Part shown: piece after piece, positions 57,569-64,000 of the stretch
Numbering within the stretch: the stretch's first letter is position 1
Layout of the letters: every line of letters begins with the position of its first letter
DNA from: Thermithiobacillus plumbiphilus
Lineage (GTDB): Bacteria; Pseudomonadota; Gammaproteobacteria; Acidithiobacillales; Thermithiobacillaceae
DNA: 64,000 nucleotides
Assembly: GCF_038070005.1 (NCBI RefSeq)
Contig: NZ_JBBPCO010000001.1
Coordinates: 86,631 to 150,630, forward strand
Direction of reading: 5' to 3'
The notes under the pieces: generated by a model
What the model was told of the DNA's origin: nothing
Databases searched by the model: none
What the model saw: the letters and a program-made list of their open reading frames with translations, nothing else
Program-made: the position numbers and the translations under genes

Positions 57569-59442
57569 GCCCTGGCCTGCTCCAGGACATTCATTCTCCC
57601 GAGGACCTGCGCGCCCTGCCACGTTCATCGCTGCGCCCGCTGGCCGGCGAGCTGCGTGCCTTTATCATCGACAGCGTCTCGCGTACCGGCGGACACCTGT
57701 CGGCGGGCCTGGGCACGGTGGAGCTGACCCTGGCCCTGCACTATGTCTTCAACACGCCCGAGGACCGTCTGGTCTGGGACGTAGGGCACCAGAGCTATCC
57801 GCACAAGATCCTGACCGGGCGGCGCGGCATGTTCCCGACCCTGCGCCAGCAGGATGGCCTGTCCGGCTTTCCCAAGCGCGACGAGAGCCCCTATGATACT
57901 TTCGGGGTGGGGCATTCCAGCACCTCCATCAGCGCCGCGCTCGGCATGGCCGTGGCGGCCCAGCGTCAGGGCATCGACCGGCAGGTGGTGGCCATCATCG
58001 GCGATGGCGCCATGACAGCCGGCATGGCCTTCGAGGCCCTGAACAATGCCGGCAGCCTGGATGCCGACCTGCTGGTCATCCTCAACGACAACGAGATGTC
58101 CATCTCGCCCAATGTTGGGGCCTTCTCCACTTATCTGGCGCGCCTCCTGTCCGGCCGGCTCTATACCACGGTGCGTGAAGGCGCCGACCGCACCCTGAGC
58201 TGGATCCCACCCATCCATGAGCTGGCCCGCCGCGCCGAGGAGCACGTCAAGGGCATGGTCATGCCCGGCACGCTCTTCGAGGAACTAGGCTTCAACTATT
58301 ACGGCCCCATCGACGGCCATGACCTGGACAGCCTGATCGGCACGCTCGACAACCTCAAGCGCATCAAGGGCCCGCGTCTGCTGCATGTGGTGACCAAAAA
58401 GGGCAAGGGCTATGCGCCGGCCGAGGCCGATCCCTGTGTCTATCACGGCGTGACCGCCTTTGACCCGGGCACCGGCAAGATGGAGAAAAAATCCGGCAAG
58501 GTGCCGAGTTATACCCAGATCTTTGGCGACTGGCTCTGCGAGGCGGCAGTCCAGGATTCCAGGCTGATGGCGATCACCCCGGCCATGCGCGAGGGATCCG
58601 GGCTGGTGAGCTTCTCCGAGCGCTTTCCGGCGCAGTATTTCGATGTCGGTATTGCCGAGCAGCATGCCCTGACCTTTGCCGCCGGTCTGGCCGCCGATGG
58701 GCTCAAGCCGGTGGTGGCGATCTATTCGACCTTCCTGCAGCGCGCCTATGACCAGCTCATCCATGACATTGCCATCCAGAACCTGCCTGTGATGCTGGCA
58801 GTGGACCGCGCGGGCCTGGTCGGCGCGGATGGTGCCACGCATCAGGGGGCCTTCGATCTCTCCTTTCTGCGCTGCATTCCCAATCTCGTGATCATGGCCC
58901 CCAAGGACGAGAACGAGATGCGTCACATGCTGCATACCGGCTACCATCATCAGGGCCCGAGCGTGGTGCGCTATCCGCGTGGCAGCGGGCTTGGCCTGGC
59001 GCTGGAAACGCCGCGCGAACTACCGATTGGCAAGGCGGAGATCCTGCGCCGTGGCCGCAATACGGCCATCCTCGCCTTTGGCAGCCGGGTGGCGCCGGCC
59101 CTGGCCGCCGGCGAGGCGCTGGATGCCACGGTGGTGAACATGCGCTTTGTCAAGCCGCTGGACGAGGCGCTTATCCTGGAACTGGCGCGTCAGCATACGG
59201 GCATCATCACCGTCGAGGAGAATGCCCTGGCGGGCGGGGCGGGGAGTGGCGTGGCCGAGTGCTTGGCCCGCAATGGTATTCAACTGCCGCTGCAACTGCT
59301 TGGCCTACCGGATGATTTCACCGAACAGGGCGATGCTCACGCGCAACTGGCGGCCATGGGACTGGACAGCGAAGGCATTCAGCGCGCCGCCCATGCGCTT
59401 GAAGGTGCGTCCCGGCTTGAGGCGAAGGGACGGGCGCGTTAA
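57565..59442 (+). CDS. dxs: 1-deoxy-D-xylulose-5-phosphate synthase
   Basis: First enzyme of the MEP isoprenoid pathway, 625 residues, thiamine-diphosphate-dependent. GTG start overlaps the ispA stop. Motifs: [16 protein letters not shown], thiamine-binding [18 protein letters not shown], and [17 protein letters not shown] in the pyrimidine domain. Supplies IPP/DMAPP for the neighbouring IspA. Confidence 0.96.
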   Translation: MSPGLLQDIHSPEDLRALPRSSLRPLAGELRAFIIDSVSRTGGHLSAGLGTVELTLALHYVFNTPEDRLVWDVGHQSYPHKILTGRRGMFPTLRQQDGLSGFPKRDESPYDTFGVGHSSTSISAALGMAVAAQRQGIDRQVVAIIGDGAMTAGMAFEALNNAGSLDADLLVILNDNEMSISPNVGAFSTYLARLLSGRLYTTVREGADRTLSWIPPIHELARRAEEHVKGMVMPGTLFEELGFNYYGPIDGHDLDSLIGTLDNLKRIKGPRLLHVVTKKGKGYAPAEADPCVYHGVTAFDPGTGKMEKKSGKVPSYTQIFGDWLCEAAVQDSRLMAITPAMREGSGLVSFSERFPAQYFDVGIAEQHALTFAAGLAADGLKPVVAIYSTFLQRAYDQLIHDIAIQNLPVMLAVDRAGLVGADGATHQGAFDLSFLRCIPNLVIMAPKDENEMRHMLHTGYHHQGPSVVRYPRGSGLGLALETPRELPIGKAEILRRGRNTAILAFGSRVAPALAAGEALDATVVNMRFVKPLDEALILELARQHTGIITVEENALAGGAGSGVAECLARNGIQLPLQLLGLPDDFTEQGDAHAQLAAMGLDSEGIQRAAHALEGASRLEAKGRAR

Positions 59443-59496
59443 TATCCGACTATGACACTCGGGTATTCCGGGTAGGATTTTTGAAGAGGGTTTCCC

Positions 59497-60303
59497 ATGA
59501 GAGATTGCGCCGCTGAACCCATCGAAGATGTCCAGGGCCGGGCCGATGCCCGCGCCATCGCCATCGACAAGGTGGGCATCAAGGATATCCGCCACCCCGT
59601 GCGGGTACGTGACCGCAGCGAGGGTCACCAGCACACCATCGCTTACTTCAACATGTATGTGCAGTTACCGCATAACTTCAAGGGCACGCACATGTCGCGC
59701 TTCATCGAGATCCTCAACGCCCACAAGCGCGAGATCTCGGTCGAATCCTTTCGCGACATGCTCCTGGAGATGCGCTCGCGCCTGAATGCGGAAAGTGCCC
59801 ATCTGGAGATGAGCTTTCCCTATTTCGTCATGAAAAAGGCCCCGGTCTCGGGCGTGGAAAGCCTGATGGACTATGAGGTCACGCTGATCGGCGAGTCCAC
59901 TGGCGAGGATTACGATCAGGTCATCGAGGTGGTGGTGCCGGTCACGAGTCTTTGCCCCTGTTCCAAGAGCATCTCCGAACGCGGCGCCCACAACCAGCGT
60001 TCGCATGTGACGGTACAGGTGCGCGCCAATCAGTGGATCTGGATCGAGGAGATCATCGATCTGGTGGAATCCCAGGCTTCCTGTCAGGTTTACGGCCTTT
60101 TGAAGCGCCCGGACGAGAAGTACGTCACCGAACATGCCTATGACAACCCGAAGTTCGTCGAGGACATGGTGCGCGACGTGGCCGCCCAACTGAAAAACGA
60201 GCCCCGCGTGGACTGGTTTTCCGTGGCTTCGGAGAACTTCGAATCCATCCACAACCACTCGGCCTATGCCCTGATCGAGATGGACAAGCGCCAGCCGGCC
60301 TGA
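59497..60303 (+). CDS. folE2: GTP cyclohydrolase, type IB
   Basis: Makes dihydroneopterin triphosphate from GTP for folate and queuosine biosynthesis, 268 residues. Metal-binding cysteine in [12 protein letters not shown], with [11 protein letters not shown] and [13 protein letters not shown]. FolE2 enzymes use various divalent metals and often serve under zinc limitation. No Zur-type operator is evident by eye. It follows dxs after 54 bases. Confidence 0.95.
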   Translation: MRDCAAEPIEDVQGRADARAIAIDKVGIKDIRHPVRVRDRSEGHQHTIAYFNMYVQLPHNFKGTHMSRFIEILNAHKREISVESFRDMLLEMRSRLNAESAHLEMSFPYFVMKKAPVSGVESLMDYEVTLIGESTGEDYDQVIEVVVPVTSLCPCSKSISERGAHNQRSHVTVQVRANQWIWIEEIIDLVESQASCQVYGLLKRPDEKYVTEHAYDNPKFVEDMVRDVAAQLKNEPRVDWFSVASENFESIHNHSAYALIEMDKRQPA

Positions 60304-60419
60304 GCCCTGCGGAAAGGTCTGGCCGGCTTGACGCCATCAGGCGTTTGGGCGAGCATGCGCGGCTAGATTCCTGCCGCGCGGCAGGGTTTCATGCAATCCA
60401 TTGACGGCCGCGACTGACC

Positions 60420-61523
60420 ATGCCTGGAAACTCCTTCGGTACCCTGTTTCAGATCACCACCTTCGGCGAAAGCCACGGGCCCGCGCTCGGCTGCATCGTG
60501 GACGGCTGCCCGCCGGGACTGGCCCTCACGGCTGCCGACCTGCAATCTGAACTCGACCGGCGCAAGCCGGGGCAGTCGCGCCACACGACGCAACGGCGCG
60601 AGCCGGATGAAGTGGAGATTCTCTCGGGGGTGTTCGAGGGCATCACCACCGGTACGCCCATCGGCCTTCTGATTCGCAATGTCGATCAGCGTTCCAAGGA
60701 CTACGGCAAGATCCAGGATCAATTCCGGCCCGGTCACGCGGATTACACCTATCTGCAAAAGTACGGAATCCGTGATTATCGCGGCGGGGGGCGCTCATCC
60801 GCGCGCGAGACCGCCATGCGCGTGGCAGGTGGCGCCATCGCCAAGAAATATCTGCGCGAGAAGCTCGGGGTGGAGATCCGCGCCTGGCTGGCCCAGATAG
60901 GCCCGATCCGCGCCGAGACCCATGACTGGGACGAAATCGACCGCAATCCCTTCTTCTGCCCGGATGCCAATGCCGCGCTGCGCATGGCCGATTACATGGA
61001 TGCCCTGCGCAAGGAGGGCAACTCCATCGGCGCGCGGGTGAATGTGCTGGCGCGCAATGTGCCGGTGGGCCTGGGCGAGCCGGTGTTCGACCGCCTGGAT
61101 GCCGACCTTGCCAAGGCGCTGATGAGCATCAATGCCGTCAAGGGCGTGGAGATTGGCGACGGCTTTGCGGTGGTCGAGCAGAAGGGCACAGAACATGGCG
61201 ACGAGATGACGCCGACGGGATTCCTGTCCAACCATGCAGGCGGCGTGCTGGGTGGCATTTCCAGCGGCCAGGACATCACCGCCAGCATCGCCATCAAACC
61301 CACTTCCAGCATCCGCCTGCCGCGCCAGGGCATCGATGTGCATGGCGCGCCCTGCGAGGTGATCACCACCGGCCGCCATGACCCTTGCGTGGGCATTCGT
61401 GCCGCGCCCATCGTCGAGGCCATGGTGGCGCTGGTCATCATGGATCACTATCTGCGTCAGCGTGCCCAGAACGCGGACCTACGCGCGACAACCCCGGTCA
61501 TTCCCGCCCAAGCCCCGGTGTGA
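60420..61523 (+). CDS. aroC: Chorismate synthase
   Basis: Last step of the shikimate pathway, using reduced FMN; 367 residues. [19 protein letters not shown] near the N-terminus, [34 protein letters not shown] and GILGG-type [10 protein letters not shown] are all conserved. Its stop overlaps the GTG start of the permease gene. Confidence 0.97.
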   Translation: MPGNSFGTLFQITTFGESHGPALGCIVDGCPPGLALTAADLQSELDRRKPGQSRHTTQRREPDEVEILSGVFEGITTGTPIGLLIRNVDQRSKDYGKIQDQFRPGHADYTYLQKYGIRDYRGGGRSSARETAMRVAGGAIAKKYLREKLGVEIRAWLAQIGPIRAETHDWDEIDRNPFFCPDANAALRMADYMDALRKEGNSIGARVNVLARNVPVGLGEPVFDRLDADLAKALMSINAVKGVEIGDGFAVVEQKGTEHGDEMTPTGFLSNHAGGVLGGISSGQDITASIAIKPTSSIRLPRQGIDVHGAPCEVITTGRHDPCVGIRAAPIVEAMVALVIMDHYLRQRAQNADLRATTPVIPAQAPV

Positions 61524-62710
61524 TTTTCCCAAAGGGCGGGCAACAGCTCGGGGTCCCGACCGAGGCGGCCCGCCTTGCCAGTTTCTACGCCCTCTATTTT
61601 GCTGCCCTGGGTGCCTTCGTGCCCTACTGGGGCCCTTACCTCAAAGACGCAGGACTCAGCGCCCTGCAGATCGGCATCCTGACTGCCCTGGTGCAGGTCA
61701 GCAAGGTCTTTGCACCCAATCTCTGGGGCAGCCTTGCCGAACGCACCGGCGATCGCCTGCGGGTCATTCACTGGGCCACCCTGTCTGCCGCGGCAGGTTT
61801 TGCCCTGCTGTTCTTCACGCATGACTTTTTCGGCATCGCGCTGGCCACCTTGCTGTTCTCGTTTTTCTGGGCGGCGTCCCTGCCGCTGGTGGAAACCACG
61901 ACACTCGACTGGTCCAGACGCACCGGCGGGCGCTATGGACGGGTGCGTCTGTGGGGCTCGCTGGGCTTCATCGCCGTATCCCTGAGCCTTGGCGGTCTGA
62001 TCGAACACTGGGGGCAGTGGCTGTTCCTGGTGGTGGTGCTTGCGCTTTTGCTCGGCGTCTGGCTGGCCGGCCTTGGTCTGCCGGGTGGCGAGCGCCACCC
62101 GGTAGAGGAGGGGGCCCGGGTATCCGCGCTGGCGCTGCTGCGCCGGCCGGGTGTGCTGGCCTTTTTTCTGGGTTGCGCCCTGGAGCAGGCCAGTCACGGC
62201 CCGTATTACGCCTTTTACTCCATCTATCTTGGCCAGCATGGCATCAGTGGCCTGTATATAGGTCTGCTCTGGGCCTTTGCGGTGCTCTGCGAAGTGGGAT
62301 TCTTTCTGGTCAGCGAACGTGTAGTCGCTAGCATGGGTTTGCGCAAGCTGCTGATTGCCAGTTTTTCATTTACATTGGTCCGATGGGCAATCATTGCCGC
62401 CTGGCCTAATCTCGGTTTCATCGTATTTGCCCAGGTCCTGCATGCCGCAAGTTATGCCGGCTTCCATGCCGCGGCTGTGAATCTGACCTACCGCCAGTTC
62501 GCGCCGGCGGAGCGGGTGCAGGGTCAGGCCTTGTACACCAGCATCGCTTTTGGTTTTGGTGGGGCGATAGGTGGGCTTGCCGCGGGGGCGATCTGGCAGC
62601 AATGGGGCGGGTCGGCCAGCTTTGTTGCCGCCGCCCTGGCCACGGGCCTGGGCCTGCTGCTCATCTTGCTGGCTGGACGACGCATGCAGGCGCTACAGCC
62701 GGCTGGCTGA
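61520..62710 (+). CDS. MFS permease, HcaT/MFS_1-like
   Basis: Twelve-helix transporter of 396 residues. I start it at GTG 61520 (GTGA overlap with the aroC stop), which leaves about 18 residues before the first helix; the frame is open much farther inside aroC. Features: [20 protein letters not shown] at the start of helix 1, the loop [20 protein letters not shown], and [18 protein letters not shown]. Resembles phenylpropionate permease-like MFS proteins; substrate unknown. Confidence 0.83.
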   Translation: MIFPKGGQQLGVPTEAARLASFYALYFAALGAFVPYWGPYLKDAGLSALQIGILTALVQVSKVFAPNLWGSLAERTGDRLRVIHWATLSAAAGFALLFFTHDFFGIALATLLFSFFWAASLPLVETTTLDWSRRTGGRYGRVRLWGSLGFIAVSLSLGGLIEHWGQWLFLVVVLALLLGVWLAGLGLPGGERHPVEEGARVSALALLRRPGVLAFFLGCALEQASHGPYYAFYSIYLGQHGISGLYIGLLWAFAVLCEVGFFLVSERVVASMGLRKLLIASFSFTLVRWAIIAAWPNLGFIVFAQVLHAASYAGFHAAAVNLTYRQFAPAERVQGQALYTSIAFGFGGAIGGLAAGAIWQQWGGSASFVAAALATGLGLLLILLAGRRMQALQPAG

Positions 62711-62788
62711 AAGGCCGGGCAAAAATGTAAAGAAAAATGTAAAGAGTTGATGGAGTAGAACCACTTTGTACGACAAGCCTCCTGCCCG

Positions 62789-63154
62789 ATGAATAAGGCC
62801 CTGTTTGTTCTTGGCCTGCTATTGCCGAGCCTCGGCGCCTGTTCCTCGGTCCTGCCAGTGGAGACGACGGAGCAGGCCGGGGTGAACACCCTTAACCCCG
62901 GCACGAAATGGCAGGGCCCCCGCCTGTTGCTGCGTCTGCAGGACGGTCAACAACCTGATTCAGCCCTGGTCGCTTCCCTGTCCCGTGCTGGCGGCCTGTT
63001 GCTCCGACCGCAATTTGCCATCTCACCCAATCTCTATGTTTTTGAAAGTCGTGACCGCCTGTCCGAAGCGGCTCTTGCGAATGCCCTGCAGCGCCTGCGC
63101 GCGCACCCGGCAGTGGTTTATGCCGAGCCGGACAGAGCAGTCAGGCTACCTTGA
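62789..63154 (+). CDS. Small lipoprotein resembling a subtilase propeptide (I9-like)
   Basis: A 121-residue protein with signal peptide and lipobox SLGAC (C18). The mature part, PRLLLRLQDGQQPD ... ALQRLRAHPAVVYAEPDRAV, has the fold pattern of the inhibitor_I9/subtilase propeptide, and it resembles the propeptide of the protease encoded next (EKQLVGRADVAYIQADRLV). The stop overlaps the protease ATG (ATGA). It may be a membrane-anchored inhibitor or folding helper for that protease; this is inferred from similarity and coupling. Confidence 0.68.
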   Translation: MNKALFVLGLLLPSLGACSSVLPVETTEQAGVNTLNPGTKWQGPRLLLRLQDGQQPDSALVASLSRAGGLLLRPQFAISPNLYVFESRDRLSEAALANALQRLRAHPAVVYAEPDRAVRLP

Positions 63155-64000
63155 TGAGTTTCTGTATGAAAAAAAATGCATTTTCCCTGATCAGCCTGCT
63201 GGCCATTCTGTCCTTGGCTCAGACAGCCCTTGCAGAAGGCCTCATCGTCAGACTGAAAGCCGACAACGCGCCAGCGGGCATCATCGCCGCGCGCAATCTA
63301 CCGGAGCAGCTTGGTCTCAGGCCGGGATCGATGAAAAACATCAGTCCGGAAATTGCGGTGCTCGATCTGCCCGCCGGCATTTCCGCCGCTGAACGGGCAA
63401 ATCTCGAAAAGCAACTAGTTGGCCGGGCAGACGTGGCCTACATACAGGCGGATCGTCTGGTAAGGCCCATGGCGGGCCCGACCCCCAATGACCCCTTCTT
63501 TGCCAATAATAGCCAGTGGAGCCTGTCGGGGCCGGCGGGCATCAATGTGGGGCCGGCCTGGGAGCGCAGCACCGGGCGGGCGGATCAGGTCATCGCCGTG
63601 ATCGATACCGGCATCCTGCCCGCGCACCCGGATCTCGGTGGCAAGGTCCTGCCTGGATATGACTTTGTCAGCAATACCGACACTGCCAACGATGGCGGTG
63701 GCTGGGACAGCGATCCCACGGACCCGGGGGACGCGGTGGCAGCAGAAGAGCCCAATTCCTGGCATGGTACCTTCGTCAGCGGCATCATCGCGGCCTCCAG
63801 CGACAACAGCATCGGCATGGCTGGCGTCAACTGGATGGCGCGCATCCTGCCGGTGCGCGCGCTGGGCAAGGGTGGCGGCAGCCTCTCGGAACTGCTCATC
63901 GCCATGCGCTGGGCGGCTGGCCTGCATGTCGAGGGCGCGCCGGACAATCCTAATCCGGCCCGCATCCTGAATCTGAGCCTCGGTGCCGATGGTGGTTGCG
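63154..64000 (+). CDS. S8 subtilisin-family serine protease, 3' end beyond the window
   Basis: The first 282 residues are present. Signal peptide (FSLISLLAILSLAQTALA), propeptide to about residue 100, then the catalytic domain with Asp in VIAVIDTGILPAHPD (D151) and His in SWHGTFVSGIIAA (H204), followed by ARILNLSLGADGG. The catalytic serine lies off the right edge. Starts by ATGA overlap with the lipoprotein; the ATG at 63166 (MKKNAF) is an equally good start. Exported protease, perhaps autotransported or secreted; the missing C-terminus would tell. Confidence 0.9.
   Translation, partial: MSFCMKKNAFSLISLLAILSLAQTALAEGLIVRLKADNAPAGIIAARNLPEQLGLRPGSMKNISPEIAVLDLPAGISAAERANLEKQLVGRADVAYIQADRLVRPMAGPTPNDPFFANNSQWSLSGPAGINVGPAWERSTGRADQVIAVIDTGILPAHPDLGGKVLPGYDFVSNTDTANDGGGWDSDPTDPGDAVAAEEPNSWHGTFVSGIIAASSDNSIGMAGVNWMARILPVRALGKGGGSLSELLIAMRWAAGLHVEGAPDNPNPARILNLSLGADGGC

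Overview
The window reads as a GC-rich proteobacterial chromosome, probably Gammaproteobacteria or the related Acidithiobacillia. Two conserved blocks support this: uvrC-pgsA followed by tRNA-Gly/Cys/Leu (the E. coli uvrC-pgsA-glyW-cysT-leuZ order) and rnfABCDGE near nth. The envelope is Gram-negative (MinCDE, Lpp-like lipoprotein, KDO-transferase-like protein, PBP4). Genus cannot be fixed by eye. No ribosomal RNA, prophage or CRISPR array is visible.

Layout: (1) 1-3616, housekeeping: efp (cut by the window edge), a DUF971 protein, uvrC, pgsA and three tRNAs. (2) 3665-15499, accessory island directly after tRNA-Leu: a BrnT/BrnA toxin-antitoxin pair, then a tightly packed + strand operon with a SNF2/RapA-like helicase, an AT-rich RloC/PrrC-like ATPase with zinc hook, a beta-class DNA methyltransferase, a Zeta-like P-loop gene broken by an 821-bp IS5-family element, a 61-aa protein and a type III-like Res helicase-nuclease. 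(3) 15500-24809: a remnant, an internally duplicated protein, half of a KDO transferase, minCDE, glgA, PPK2, and an Lpp-like lipoprotein between two L,D-transpeptidases. (4) 24904-35831, mostly minus strand: FIST protein, nth, an unknown gene, the whole Rnf complex, metG, mscS. (5) 36075-48108: glycosyltransferase and glycogen debranching enzyme, rpmBG, desaturase, gluQ, DsrE-like protein, AmpG-like permease with PBP4, dusA. (6) 48283-56056, a phosphorelay locus: a 1616-aa soluble hybrid kinase with six 276-bp tandem HAMP units (the arrangement of fungal Nik1 kinases), a second hybrid kinase, a lone receiver and an Hpt protein. (7) 56368-64000: xseB-ispA-dxs-folE2, aroC, an MFS permease, and a small lipoprotein coupled to a subtilase that runs off the window.

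The best candidate for an undescribed system is the island operon. It combines DNA modification, two DNA translocase/helicase enzymes, a nuclease, and one or two likely toxic modules (RloC-like and Zeta-like) in one transcription unit. My reading is a layered anti-phage system in which an anticodon-nuclease-type protein backs up a type III-like restriction system. In this strain the Zeta-like component is inactivated by an insertion. This is inference from gene content and coupling; no activity can be shown from sequence.

Other points of note: a predicted leaderless brnT transcript, a 12-codon leader ORF in a hairpin before the defence operon, near-identical kinase repeats, and a stand-alone propeptide-like lipoprotein ahead of the protease.
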